Notes: a model not told the origin generated them from the letters alone. A stretch of DNA of 64,000 nt from Shinella sumterensis (GCF_004514425.2 NZ_MYFN02000001.1:434001-498000); one strand, 5' to 3'. Positions 14,919 through 23,935 are shown, counted from the stretch's first letter. Program-made: numbers and translations.

Positions 14919-16973
14919 ATGGAAAATCTCTGGCGCGACGACGAAGCGGAAAAAGTCGTCGCCGGCTACGCATCCAAGGGCGTGAACCGCGACCTGGCGC
15001 TGCGCACCTACACGACCCGGCTGCTGGGCGGTGAGCCGCGGCTGGTGCTGCACGGCGGCGGCAATACATCCGTGAAGACCGAAGTGACCGATCTCGTCGG
15101 CGACACCCATGCGGTGCTCTGTGTGAAGGGCAGCGGCTGGGACATGGGCACGATCGAGCCGCCCGGCCTGCCCGCCGTGAAAATCGCTCCGCTCCTCAAA
15201 AGCCGCAAGCTCGACAAGCTGTCGGATGAGGACATGGTGACGTTGCTGCGTGCCAATCTCATCGATCCCGGTGCGCCAAATCCTTCCGTTGAAGCGCTGC
15301 TGCATGCATTCCTGCCCCACAAGTTTGTGGACCACACCCATTCGACGGCGATCCTGGCCATCGCAGATCAGGCAAAGAGTCGCGAGATGAGCGCCGCGCT
15401 CTTCGGCAAGAAAATGGGTTTCGTACCCTATATCATGCCCGGTTTCGCGCTCGCCAAGGCCGCGGTGGAAGTATTCGAGCAGGATCCGACGGTGGAAGGC
15501 CTGATCCTCGACAAGCACGGCATCTTCACCTTTGGAGAGACCGCAAAGGAAGCCTATGACCGGATGATCCACTACGTCACGGTCGCCGAAGACCATGTGA
15601 AGGTCAACGGCCGCAATCCCTTCACGCCGGCCGTTCTCCCCTCGAAGCTGGCAAGCCCGGCCGATATCGCCGCGATGCTGCGTGGCGCAGTGGCCGTCGA
15701 CAAGGGCGAGGGCCGCTTTGATCGAATGGTCAGCGTCTTTCGCTCGTCGCCGGCCATTCTCGATTTTGTCAATGCAGCGGAAGTCCGGGACATGGCGGCG
15801 CGCGGCGTCTCGACGCCCGACCTCTCCATCCGCATCAAGACCGGCCCGATGGTGCTGCCGGCACCCCCCAGCGATGATCTCGACGGCTATCGCGCTGTCA
15901 TCGATCAGCACGTCGCCGACTTCGCCGCCGATTATGCCGAATATTTCCGCAGCAACGACGCCCGCGACGATGTCAAGCGCATCATGCTCGACCCGATGCC
16001 GCGCCTGACACTGGTGCCCGGTCTCGGCATGTTCGGTCACGGTCGGACGCTCAAGGATGCGACCATTGCCGTCGATGTCGGCGAGATGTGGATCGAAGCC
16101 GCGCGTGACGCAGAGTCCATCGGCCGCTTCGAGCCGGTCAGCCGTCCCGATCTCTTCGATCTCGAGTATTGGTCGCTGGAGCAGGCGAAGCTCGCCGGCG
16201 CCAAGCCGAAGCCGTTTACCGGTCAGGTGGCGGTCGTTACCGGTGGGGCGGGTGCCATCGGCGCCGCGGTGGTCAGGGCTTTCGCGGCTGAGGGCGCCCA
16301 TGTCGTGGCCCTCGATCTCGACGGCGAGAAGGCGGCGGCCGTCGCCAAGGCGGCCGGCAACAACTCGATCGGCATCGCCTGCGATATCACCGATCCCGTC
16401 TCCGTCCGCATGGCGTTCGACAAAGCCGTTGCCACTTTCGGCGGTGTCGATATCGTCGTTTCCAATGCGGGTGCGGCCTGGGAAAGCCCGATCGCCACGA
16501 TGGACGACGCGCTTTTGCGCAAGAGTTTCGAGTTGAACTTCTTCGCTCACCAGACGGTGGCGCAGAATGCCGTAAGGATCATGAAGGCGCAGAAGACCGG
16601 CGGCGTGCTGCTGTTCAACGCCTCCAAGCAGGCCGTCAATCCTGGTGCGAAGTTCGGCGCCTATGGCCTGCCGAAGGCCGCAACGCTCTTCCTGTCGCGG
16701 CAATACGCGCTGGAGCACGGCGCCGACAATATCCGCGTCAACGCCGTCAATGCCGACCGCATCCGCTCCGGCCTGCTGAACGACGAGATGATCGCCAACC
16801 GCGCCGCCGCCCGTGGGCTTTCCGTGAAGGAATATATGGGCGGCAACCTGCTCGGCCTCGAGGTCACGGCAGAAGACGTGGCGCGCGCCTTCGTGCACCA
16901 TGCGCTCGCCGAACGCACGACCGCGGATGTCACCACCGTCGATGGTGGCAATATCGCAGCGGCAATGCGCTAG
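14919..16973 (+). CDS. Bifunctional class II aldolase / short-chain dehydrogenase
   Basis: A 684-residue fusion. Residues 1 to about 425 are a class II (zinc) aldolase: HGGGNTSVK binds phosphate, Glu125 (PSVEALLHAF) is the likely base, and His139, His141 (DHTHSTA) and His200 (DKHGIF) are the zinc ligands. From about residue 433 there is an SDR domain with TGGAGAIG, SNAGAAW and YGLPK. The same architecture is known as RhaD in Rhizobium rhamnose catabolism, where it cleaves rhamnulose-1-phosphate to DHAP and lactaldehyde and processes the aldehyde. Here no rhamnose isomerase or kinase is nearby; mtnK and mtnA are. I infer cleavage of 5-methylthioribulose- or 5-deoxyribulose-1-phosphate. GGGAGG precedes the ATG. 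Confidence 0.88.
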   Translation: MENLWRDDEAEKVVAGYASKGVNRDLALRTYTTRLLGGEPRLVLHGGGNTSVKTEVTDLVGDTHAVLCVKGSGWDMGTIEPPGLPAVKIAPLLKSRKLDKLSDEDMVTLLRANLIDPGAPNPSVEALLHAFLPHKFVDHTHSTAILAIADQAKSREMSAALFGKKMGFVPYIMPGFALAKAAVEVFEQDPTVEGLILDKHGIFTFGETAKEAYDRMIHYVTVAEDHVKVNGRNPFTPAVLPSKLASPADIAAMLRGAVAVDKGEGRFDRMVSVFRSSPAILDFVNAAEVRDMAARGVSTPDLSIRIKTGPMVLPAPPSDDLDGYRAVIDQHVADFAADYAEYFRSNDARDDVKRIMLDPMPRLTLVPGLGMFGHGRTLKDATIAVDVGEMWIEAARDAESIGRFEPVSRPDLFDLEYWSLEQAKLAGAKPKPFTGQVAVVTGGAGAIGAAVVRAFAAEGAHVVALDLDGEKAAAVAKAAGNNSIGIACDITDPVSVRMAFDKAVATFGGVDIVVSNAGAAWESPIATMDDALLRKSFELNFFAHQTVAQNAVRIMKAQKTGGVLLFNASKQAVNPGAKFGAYGLPKAATLFLSRQYALEHGADNIRVNAVNADRIRSGLLNDEMIANRAAARGLSVKEYMGGNLLGLEVTAEDVARAFVHHALAERTTADVTTVDGGNIAAAMR

Positions 16974-16979
16974 CGCGGA

Positions 16980-17393
16980 TCAGGCGAGATCCGTCTGCGC
17001 GAAGTCGTCGCCGTTGTAGGCGAGAGGGACGCCAAGCGCCTTCGCACAGGCATAGGCGAAGCAATCGCCGAAATTCAGAGCCGCCGGGTGACCGGCGGTT
17101 TTGCCATAGGTCGTTGCGGCATCAAGGGCGAGTTCACCGATCCGGGGCGTTACCGTTAGTTCGCTCGCTCGAATCTCGGACAGGAAATTCGCTACCGCGT
17201 CCCGCGCGGATGCAATCGCTTGCCGCTTGTCCGGGCTCGAAGGCTGTTTTCTTGCGAGCGCGAGCACGGCCTCGAAACGAGCCAGTGAACTGACCGAAAA
17301 GCTGGTTTCACTTGCGTCAAGCCGCTCGACGATGTCTTCCCAGCCCGGCTCGCGCGTCATCACCGCGACGATGGCGGAGGCATCGATAAACAT
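16980..17393 (-). CDS. vapC: VapC-family toxin (PIN-domain ribonuclease)
   Basis: A 137-residue PIN-domain protein, predicted Mg-dependent RNase. The first acidic residue is in MFIDASAIVAVM, an internal Glu follows in LARFEAVLALAR, and the later cluster is NFGDCFAYACAKA with a terminal NGDDFAQTD, giving the usual four-acid site. The ATG at 17393 overlaps the antitoxin stop by one base, giving translational coupling; the GTG at 17408 would read into the antitoxin end. It lies convergent to the aldolase gene, six bases past its stop, and interrupts an otherwise coherent catabolic locus. Confidence 0.9.
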   Translation of the reverse strand: MFIDASAIVAVMTREPGWEDIVERLDASETSFSVSSLARFEAVLALARKQPSSPDKRQAIASARDAVANFLSEIRASELTVTPRIGELALDAATTYGKTAGHPAALNFGDCFAYACAKALGVPLAYNGDDFAQTDLA

Positions 17394-17638
17394 CAGAGAT
17401 CGTCCCACATCTCATCCGTGAACTTTTTCATGTCGAAGTTGGGATCGGGCTTGCCCCATGACGCGACCCTCTCCTGAAGAGGTGCAAGTCTCTCCCGCAG
17501 CGACGCCTTGTGCTTTTCGCGATCCAGTTCGTTTTGCAACGCACGGCGTACCGCTTCCTTCTTCGTCGGGGCGTTCATGGCTTTTTGCAGCTGGGCGGCA
17601 AGCGCGTCGACCTCGTCGTCACGAATAAAGAGCGCCAT
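17393..17638 (-). CDS. vapB: VapB-family antitoxin (PSK-type)
   Basis: An 81-residue antitoxin of the Rv0623/PSK transcription factor-like family. The N-terminal segment FIRDDEVDALAAQLQKA with PTKKEAVRRALQNEL is the DNA-binding ribbon-helix-helix-like region, and the acidic tail (MKKFTDEMWDDL) would wrap the toxin. AGGAGA is the ribosome binding site and lies inside the inverted repeat at 17640-17660, so binding there would shut off both genes. Partner toxin overlaps by one base. Confidence 0.9.
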   Translation of the reverse strand: MALFIRDDEVDALAAQLQKAMNAPTKKEAVRRALQNELDREKHKASLRERLAPLQERVASWGKPDPNFDMKKFTDEMWDDL

Positions 17639-17639
17639 C

Positions 17640-17681
17640 GGATATCTCCTATAGATATCCAGATATACACGCCAGATATCT
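17640..17681 (-). promoter_or_regulatory. vapBC autoregulatory operator
   Basis: GGATATC-N7-GATATCC (17640-17646 and 17654-17660) is a perfect 7-bp inverted repeat covering the vapB ribosome binding site. Two more GATAT elements follow, one within the 8-bp palindrome AGATATCT at 17674-17681. Multiple half-sites are typical for cooperative VapBC binding. Confidence 0.65.
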
Positions 17682-17695
17682 CGCGTGCAAACAAA

Positions 17696-17720
17696 AAGGG
17701 CGGCCCGATGGACCGCCCTT
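17696..17720 (-). terminator. Rho-independent terminator of ribose-type ABC operon
   Basis: On the minus strand AAGGGCGG and CCGCCCTT form an 8-bp stem with a 9-base loop, followed by TTTTG. It lies 20 bases past the stop of the binding-protein gene, the last gene of the ABC operon, and separates it from vapBC. Confidence 0.8.
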
Positions 17721-17739
17721 CGTCATCCACATGCCGAAA

Positions 17740-18783
17740 TCAGGGCTTCGGCATCCATGCCGGCATGGCGACGTCGGCATGGGCGAACTGGGGCAGCTTC
17801 GCGCCGAGCTCTTCCATGTTCTTGATGTCCTGATCGTTCAGGTCTTTCTGGGTGATCAGCGTCGGCGGCACGATGACCTGCTTGCCCGGGTCTTCGCCGG
17901 CAAGCAGCATGGCGAGCGAGCGTACCGAGACCTGGCCGACCACGGCCGGGTTCGTGGCGGCCGTCGCGACCCAGGCCGAGCCGGATTCACGCATGGCGGC
18001 GATGTCGGAGGTCGAGATGTCGGCCGAGTAGATCTTCACGCTGGAGGACAGGCCCGCCTCGTCGACGGCGATCTTCACGCCCTTGGCGAATTCGTCATAG
18101 GGGGCGAACATCACGGTGATATCGGGGTTGGCCGAAATCACCGACCGCGCCTGGTTGGCGACGGAGTTCGCGATCGGGTTGTCCATCGTGCCGAACTGGG
18201 CAGCCTCGTTGATGCCGGGATACTTCTTCTTGAATTCCTTCCAGGTCTCGTCGCGACGGTCGAGCGGCGCAATGCCGGCGACGTAGACGTAACCGGCCTT
18301 GAAGCTTTCGCCATTGTCCTTGATCGCCTGCTCCAGCGCGAGGCGGGCGAGGTCGCGGTCGGACTGCTCGACCTGCGGTATCTTGTCGTTTTCGACATTG
18401 ACGTCGAAGGCGACGACCTTGATGCCGGCATCGACCGCACGCTGGGCGGCTTCCTTCATGGATTCCGTCAGGCCGTGCTGGACGATGATGCCCTGCACGC
18501 CGAGTGCGATGGCCTGATCGACCATGTCGGCCTGGAGTGCCGCGTCCTGGCGGCTGTCGAAGACCTGAAGCTGCACGCCGAGCGCCTTGGCCTGCGCTTC
18601 CACACCAGCCAGGTAGGACTGGAAGAAGTCGCCGGTCGAGAGATAACGCACGAGGGCGATCTTCACGTCGCCGGGCTTGTCGAACGGCTTGGGCATGTCA
18701 GCCGCAAAGGACGGCACGGCAAACGATGCCGCGGCCATCAGCCCGAGCGTCATCTTGCCCAGGGTTCTACGCGTAAAATTCAT
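17740..18783 (-). CDS. Periplasmic binding protein of ribose-type ABC importer
   Basis: A 347-residue periplasmic sugar/nucleoside-moiety-binding protein of the Peripla_BP_4 family. The signal peptide runs to about residue 28 (ending VPSFAAD). Family strands are visible in VKIALVRYLSTGDFF, LGVQGIIVQHG, KVVAFDVN and ITVMFAPYDEFAKGV. GGAGGA precedes the ATG at 18783. It is the third gene after the ATPase and permease and ends at a strong terminator. Because the operon shares an operator type with sorC and faces mtnK, I infer a ligand such as 5-methylthioribose or 5-deoxyribose; plain ribose is the alternative. Confidence 0.9.
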   Translation of the reverse strand: MNFTRRTLGKMTLGLMAAASFAVPSFAADMPKPFDKPGDVKIALVRYLSTGDFFQSYLAGVEAQAKALGVQLQVFDSRQDAALQADMVDQAIALGVQGIIVQHGLTESMKEAAQRAVDAGIKVVAFDVNVENDKIPQVEQSDRDLARLALEQAIKDNGESFKAGYVYVAGIAPLDRRDETWKEFKKKYPGINEAAQFGTMDNPIANSVANQARSVISANPDITVMFAPYDEFAKGVKIAVDEAGLSSSVKIYSADISTSDIAAMRESGSAWVATAATNPAVVGQVSVRSLAMLLAGEDPGKQVIVPPTLITQKDLNDQDIKNMEELGAKLPQFAHADVAMPAWMPKP

Positions 18784-18833
18784 GGTCAGTCTCCTCCACT
18801 GGTGAACTTTGGTGATCCGCCAGGCCTCCCGCC

Positions 18834-19880
18834 TCAGCGTTTGCCTCTTTTCGAGAGCGCAAAGGTAAAGATCAGGGCGATGACAAGCACGGCGCCCTTG
18901 ATGAAATCCTGGGTGTAGTAGGGCGCGTTCATCATCGTCAGGCCCTGCAGCAGGATGCCGACGAAGAGGGCGCCCACGGCCGTCCCGAAGGCATTTGGCT
19001 TGGCGGATCCAAGCACTGCGAAGCCGATCAGCGCGGCGGCGACGGCATCGAGCAGCAGGTTGTTGCCCGAGGCGATATCGCCGCGGCCGAGGCGGGCGGC
19101 AAGCAGGATGCCGCCGATCGAAGCGAAGACGCCGGAAATGATATAGGCCGAGATCTTGTAGGCATTGACCGGCGCACCGGCGAGGCTCGCCGCCCGCTCG
19201 TTGGAGCCGACGGCATACATCATGCGGCCGAAGCGGGTGTATTCGAGGAAGAACCAGATGACGATGGCGAGCACGATCAGCACGACCACCGACACCGGCA
19301 CGAGATTGGGCAGGATCAGGTCGAAACGGTGGCGGCCGAGCGCCAGGAAGGCCGGGCTGAAGGCGCCGGTCGCCGTCGAGCCGTCCGGCAGTGTCATGCC
19401 TGTCGCGATCGAACGCCCTTCGGTCGGGATGCGTTGCAGTCCGAGCAGCAGGAACATCATGCCGAGCGTCGCCAGCAGATCCGGCACGCGCATATAGACG
19501 ATGATGATGCCGTTGACGAGGCCGACGAGCACGCCGACTGCAAGGCAGACGAGCGTCGCGGTCAAAGCGTCGCCGCCCATCACGACCATCACATAGGACG
19601 ATGCCATCATGGCCGTCGTGGCAACGGATCCGATCGACAGGTCGAAGCCGCCGACCACGAGCGTTGCGGTGACGCCGAGCGCCAGAATACCCGTGATCGA
19701 CACGGATTGCAGGATGAACACCGCGCTCTGCGGCGAGGCGAAGCCGCCGGTGACGAGAGAGAAATACAGCACCATGCCGGCGAGCAGCACGAGGAAGCCG
19801 TACTTGATCGCGGTTTCCCGGATGTTGAAGGCAGCCGGCGGGACGGCGCCGGTGGAATTGCTCTGTTGGCTCGTCATCAT
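18834..19880 (-). CDS. ABC transporter permease, ribose (RbsC) type
   Basis: A 348-residue BPD_transp_2 family permease with about 9-10 hydrophobic segments. Conserved marks are GGFDLSIGSVATT, the VGLVNGIIIVYMRVPDLLATLGM region and NAYKISAYIISGVFASIGGI. It works as a homodimer with the double ATPase encoded upstream. It overlaps the ATPase stop by four bases. Confidence 0.93.
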   Translation of the reverse strand: MMTSQQSNSTGAVPPAAFNIRETAIKYGFLVLLAGMVLYFSLVTGGFASPQSAVFILQSVSITGILALGVTATLVVGGFDLSIGSVATTAMMASSYVMVVMGGDALTATLVCLAVGVLVGLVNGIIIVYMRVPDLLATLGMMFLLLGLQRIPTEGRSIATGMTLPDGSTATGAFSPAFLALGRHRFDLILPNLVPVSVVVLIVLAIVIWFFLEYTRFGRMMYAVGSNERAASLAGAPVNAYKISAYIISGVFASIGGILLAARLGRGDIASGNNLLLDAVAAALIGFAVLGSAKPNAFGTAVGALFVGILLQGLTMMNAPYYTQDFIKGAVLVIALIFTFALSKRGKR

Positions 19881-21391
19881 GCACTGACCTGTTGATAGAA
19901 TTGTCCGGCGATCTCGGAGAGCAGCCGCTCGACATCGATGTCGGCATTGCGATGCTCGCCCACGATGGTCTGTTCAGACATGACGAAGATGCGGTCGGCG
20001 ACCTCGAAGGCTTCGTCCAATTCCGTGAGGAAAAGAATGGTGGAGCGCCCGGCGGCGGACGCGCGCAGCTTTTCGCCGATATCCCGGCGGGCGGCGATAT
20101 CGACGCCCTGGAAAGGTTCGTCGAGGATCAAGAGACGCGACGGTTCGGACAGCCACCGGCCGACCATGACCTTCTGCTGGTTGCCGCCCGACAGCGTCTG
20201 CATCTCGTCGCGCTCGCTGCGGCAGACGACGCCCAGCGCAGAGATCTGCTGGCGCGCCTTGGTCTTTTCCGCGCGCCGGCTGGCGATGCCGAAGGACGAG
20301 AGACGGCGCAGGAACGGCAGGCTGATATTCTCGTAGATATTGAAGTCCGGCACGATTCCGCTGATCGCGCGGTCCTTGGCGACGAGGAAGACGCCCTGGG
20401 CAATCGCCTGGCCCGTCGTCTTCGGCGCATAGCGTTTGCCGTCCAGCGTCATCTCGCCGGCTGCCGGTGCACGGACGCCGAAAAGCGTTTCCGCAAGTGC
20501 CGTCTTGCCGACACCGACAAGGCCGGTGACGGCGACGATCTCGCCATCACCGAGATCGAAATCGAATGGCCGCGCCTGCTCCGACAGTTTCAGGCCGCGC
20601 ACGCTGAAGACCGGACGGCTTGCGTCGCGCACCGCGACGGCACCGGCCGAGACCTTGCGGCCGAGCATGGCATTGACCGCGCCTTCATAATCGAGCTCCG
20701 GCCCCTCGAAACGGCCGGTGATGCGGCCATCGCGCAAAGCAAGGATGCTGTCAGCGAGGCGGCGGATATCCGACATGCGGTGCGAGATGTAAAGAATGGC
20801 GACGCCGCGCGCCTTCAGGCGGTCGACGAGGTCGAACAGGCGGTCTGCTTCCGCGCTCGACAGCGACGAGGTCGGCTCGTCGAGGATCAGCACCTTCGGC
20901 TCATGCGCCATGGCGCGCGCGATCGCCACCATCTGGCGGTCGGCCAGCGTCAGGTCGTTGATGTTGGCGGCAAGCTCGATCGACAGGCCCATGCGGGAGG
21001 CGACGGCGGCCGCCTCGCGGCGCACCCGGCGCGGATTGAAGAACAGCCGCGCGCCGCGGCCGTTCAGCCGGTCGAGCGTCAGGTTGGTCGCGACATCGAG
21101 ATCGGCGACGACGCCGTCATTGATGTTCTGATGCACGGTGACGACACCGACGCGGATCGCCTCGGCCGGCGTTGCCGGCTCGAAGGCGGCGCCGGCCAGC
21201 GTGATCGCGCCGGCGTCCTTTGTGTACACGCCCGAGAGGATGCGCACGAGCGTGGATTTGCCGGCGCCGTTGGCGCCCATCAAAACCGTCACTGCGCCTG
21301 CCTTGAGGTCGAGGTCCACACCCTGAAGCACCGGAACCGGGCCAAAGGATTTGCGCACGCCCTCAATGCGAAACACTGCCTGTTCGCTCAT
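19877..21391 (-). CDS. ABC transporter ATP-binding protein, ribose (RbsA) type
   Basis: A 504-residue tandem ATPase. Domain 1 has Walker A GANGAGKST, the LTLADRQMVAIARAM signature and Walker B LILDEPTSSLSS. Domain 2 has the degenerate GLVGVGKTA P-loop, LSGGNQQKVMVGRWL and LILDEPFQGVD. This asymmetry is normal in CUT2 systems. It opens the operon ATPase-permease-binding protein, and its start lies 34 bp from the tandem operator, shared with the divergent mtnK. Confidence 0.95.
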   Translation of the reverse strand: MSEQAVFRIEGVRKSFGPVPVLQGVDLDLKAGAVTVLMGANGAGKSTLVRILSGVYTKDAGAITLAGAAFEPATPAEAIRVGVVTVHQNINDGVVADLDVATNLTLDRLNGRGARLFFNPRRVRREAAAVASRMGLSIELAANINDLTLADRQMVAIARAMAHEPKVLILDEPTSSLSSAEADRLFDLVDRLKARGVAILYISHRMSDIRRLADSILALRDGRITGRFEGPELDYEGAVNAMLGRKVSAGAVAVRDASRPVFSVRGLKLSEQARPFDFDLGDGEIVAVTGLVGVGKTALAETLFGVRAPAAGEMTLDGKRYAPKTTGQAIAQGVFLVAKDRAISGIVPDFNIYENISLPFLRRLSSFGIASRRAEKTKARQQISALGVVCRSERDEMQTLSGGNQQKVMVGRWLSEPSRLLILDEPFQGVDIAARRDIGEKLRASAAGRSTILFLTELDEAFEVADRIFVMSEQTIVGEHRNADIDVERLLSEIAGQFYQQVSA

Positions 21392-21425
21392 TCCATCCTC
21401 CCATTGAGACCACGTTAGGATAGGC

Positions 21426-21460
21426 TCTGATCAAATGTCAAGGCCGTTGACAATTGACAG
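21426..21460. promoter_or_regulatory. Tandem SorC-type operator, ABC/mtnK divergent promoter
   Basis: CGTTGACAATTGACAG (21445-21460) matches the site TGTTGACTAATGTCAG at 13831 in 12 of 16 positions. The weaker partner TCTGATCAAATGTCAA (21426-21441) starts exactly 19 bp earlier and keeps the TGTCA half. The pitch equals that of the pair at 13812-13846, so one SorC protein probably binds both regions. It lies between the divergent ABC operon and mtnK. Confidence 0.6.
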
Positions 21461-21537
21461 AATGATGCCTTAGCTGTGGGCACAGACGGCATGGCGGCAG
21501 GCGATGGAGGCAGCCCCGTGCGCAGGAGGAGAACATC

Positions 21538-22809
21538 ATGGACAGTCCCGTCTTCGAGGCGCTGAGCGCCGAGACATTGCCGGATAGGCTTGGCGGTAAC
21601 GCCGCCCTGAAAGACAGGATCGGCAACGATTCGTCGCGCTGGACGATCAAGGAAGTCGGCGACGGTAACCTCAATCTGGTCTTCATCGTCACGGGAGAGA
21701 CGGGCGCCGTCATCGTCAAGCAGGCGCTGCCCTATGTGCGCCTCGTCGGCGAGAGCTGGCCGCTGCCGCTGAAGCGCTCCTTCTTCGAATATCACGCGTT
21801 GAAGCGCCAGGGCGCACGCGACCCCGGCATGGTGCCGGAGATCCTGTTCTTCGACGAGGCGCAGGCCATCATCGTCATGGAGTTCCTGACGCCGCATGTC
21901 ATCCTGCGCCGCGCGCTGATCGACGGGCGCGCCCTGCCGAAGATCGGCCGGGACCTCGGCCTGTTCGTCGCCCGCACGCTGTTCCGCGGCTCCGACCTTT
22001 CCATGGTCACACGCGAGAAGAAGGCGGATGTCGCGCTGTTTTCGGACAATGTCGAGCTCTGCGACATCACGGAAAACCTCGTCTTTTCCGATCCCTATTT
22101 CGAAGCTGAACTGAATCGCCACACAACGCCGCAGCTCGATCCCCTCGTTGCCGAACTGCGCGCCGACCGTGACCTCAAGGTCGAAGCGCAGCGGTTGAAG
22201 CATCTGTTCTCCGCCAAGGCCGAGACGCTCTGCCATGGCGATCTGCATACCGGTTCCGTTATGGTGACCGACGACGAGACCCGCGTCATCGACCCGGAAT
22301 TCGCCTTCTACGGCCCGATCAGCTTCGACGTCGGCATGCTGATCGCCAATTTCTGGATGAGCTATTTCTCGCAGGCCGGCCACGAGGCATCCCCCGGCGC
22401 GCGCGACGGCATGCGCGCCTATCTCCTCGATACGATCGATACGCTGTGGGAGACGTTTCGCGCGGAATTTTCCCATCTCTGGCGCACCGAGCGCAAGGGC
22501 ATCCTCTATCAGGCCAGCCTCTTTGAGGACCGCAACGACCAACTCGCCGCTGAACAGGCGCTCACTATCGTCATCGATGAGATCTGGTGCGAGATGCTGG
22601 GCTTTGCCGGCATCGAGATCCACCGCCGCATCCTCGGGCTTGCCCACAATGCCGATTTCGAAACCATCGCCGACCCCAACCGCCGCGCGTCCTGCGAAAG
22701 CAAGGCCCTGAAGCTCGGGCGTCACCTCGCCGTCAACCGGCAGCGCATCCACGGTCTTCGCGATATCCGCGAGACGGTGGAGCGGCTTGAAAAGGAGATC
22801 ATCGCGTGA
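21538..22809 (+). CDS. mtnK: S-methyl-5-thioribose kinase
   Basis: A 423-residue APH-like kinase that phosphorylates 5-methylthioribose at C1 with ATP. MtnK features: [12 protein letters not shown] as glycine-rich loop, Lys in [11 protein letters not shown], the [13 protein letters not shown] catalytic loop (the H-T-G-S form is typical of MtnK) and [16 protein letters not shown] as the metal-binding segment. MtnK enzymes can also accept 5-deoxyribose. AGGAGG precedes the ATG. mtnA overlaps its stop by four bases (GTGA). No MTA nucleosidase or phosphorylase is in the window, so the substrate is probably imported as the free pentose analogue. Confidence 0.93.
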   Translation: MDSPVFEALSAETLPDRLGGNAALKDRIGNDSSRWTIKEVGDGNLNLVFIVTGETGAVIVKQALPYVRLVGESWPLPLKRSFFEYHALKRQGARDPGMVPEILFFDEAQAIIVMEFLTPHVILRRALIDGRALPKIGRDLGLFVARTLFRGSDLSMVTREKKADVALFSDNVELCDITENLVFSDPYFEAELNRHTTPQLDPLVAELRADRDLKVEAQRLKHLFSAKAETLCHGDLHTGSVMVTDDETRVIDPEFAFYGPISFDVGMLIANFWMSYFSQAGHEASPGARDGMRAYLLDTIDTLWETFRAEFSHLWRTERKGILYQASLFEDRNDQLAAEQALTIVIDEIWCEMLGFAGIEIHRRILGLAHNADFETIADPNRRASCESKALKLGRHLAVNRQRIHGLRDIRETVERLEKEIIA

Positions 22810-23900
22810 AAGTCGAAGAACGCCATTACCGTACGATCTGGCTCAACGAGGATGGCCGCTCCGTCGACATCATCGACCAGCGCTGGCTGCCACATGAATT
22901 CCGTGTCGTCACGCTCAAGACCGTCGCCGATGTCGCGATCGCCATCCGGGATATGTGGGTGCGCGGCGCGCCGCTGATCGGCGTCACCGCCGCCTATGGC
23001 GTCGCCATCGCTATGGCGCAGGATCCGTCCGATGCGCATCTCGATGCCGTCTGGGAAGAATTGAACGAGACCCGTCCGACCGCCATCAACCTGCGCTGGG
23101 CGCTCAACGCGATGCGTGATCATCTCGCCCCGCTACCGGAAGACCAGCGCACCGGTGCCGCCTATGTGCGCGCCGCCGAGATTGCCGAAGAGGATATCGA
23201 GCTCAATCGCGCCATCGGCGCCAACGGCCTCGACGTCATCCGCAAGATCGCGGCCAACAAGAAGCCGGGCGAGCCCGTGCGCATCCTCACCCATTGCAAT
23301 GCCGGCTGGCTCGCAACAGTCGACTACGGCACAGCGACGGCGCCGATATACATGGCCGTCGAAGCCGGCATACCGGTCCATGTCTATGTCGACGAGACAC
23401 GTCCGCGCAACCAGGGCGCATATCTCACCGCCTGGGAGATGAACGGCCACGGCGTGCCGCACACGCTGATCGTCGACAATGCCGGCGGCCACCTGATGCA
23501 GCACGGCGATATCGACATGGTGATCGTCGGCACCGACCGGACCACGGCGAATGGCGATGTGTGCAACAAGATCGGCACCTATCTCAAGGCGCTCGCTGCA
23601 CGGGACAACGACGTGCCCTTCTATGTGGCCCTGCCGTCGCCGACCATCGACTGGACGGTGCATGACGGCGTCAAGGAAATCCCGATCGAGGAGCGTGCCG
23701 GCGACGAGGTGAGCTTCGTGCAGGGCCGCGCCGCCGATGGCTCTATTGCCAGCGTGCGCATCTCGCCGGAGGGCAGCCCGGCGGCCAACCCCGCCTTCGA
23801 CGTGACGCCCGCCCGCCTCATCACCGGCCTCATCACGGAACGCGGCATCGCCACGCCATCGCCGGAGGGTCTGAAGACACTCTTTCCCGAACGAGGCTGA
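22806..23900 (+). CDS. mtnA: S-methyl-5-thioribose-1-phosphate isomerase
   Basis: A 364-residue isomerase of the eIF2B-alpha-like family that converts 5-methylthioribose-1-phosphate into the ribulose-1-phosphate form. Signatures: [13 protein letters not shown] near the N-terminus, [10 protein letters not shown] with the catalytic Cys, [18 protein letters not shown], and [16 protein letters not shown] with the catalytic Asp. It starts with GTG inside the mtnK stop. The product is the expected substrate of the aldolase/SDR fusion at 14919, giving DHAP plus 2-methylthioacetaldehyde (or acetaldehyde from 5-deoxyribose). None of the classical mtnB/C/D methionine-salvage genes is seen here. Confidence 0.95.
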   Translation: MKVEERHYRTIWLNEDGRSVDIIDQRWLPHEFRVVTLKTVADVAIAIRDMWVRGAPLIGVTAAYGVAIAMAQDPSDAHLDAVWEELNETRPTAINLRWALNAMRDHLAPLPEDQRTGAAYVRAAEIAEEDIELNRAIGANGLDVIRKIAANKKPGEPVRILTHCNAGWLATVDYGTATAPIYMAVEAGIPVHVYVDETRPRNQGAYLTAWEMNGHGVPHTLIVDNAGGHLMQHGDIDMVIVGTDRTTANGDVCNKIGTYLKALAARDNDVPFYVALPSPTIDWTVHDGVKEIPIEERAGDEVSFVQGRAADGSIASVRISPEGSPAANPAFDVTPARLITGLITERGIATPSPEGLKTLFPERG

Positions 23901-23935
23901 CACCCGGTAAACCCTGTCCAAGGGATGTCGAAGAG

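Noticed and set aside
14901-16901. A 666-codon open frame on the strand opposite the aldolase/dehydrogenase gene.
   Set aside because: Its translation is low in family motifs and mirrors the codon pattern of the real gene; long antisense frames are usual in high-GC DNA.
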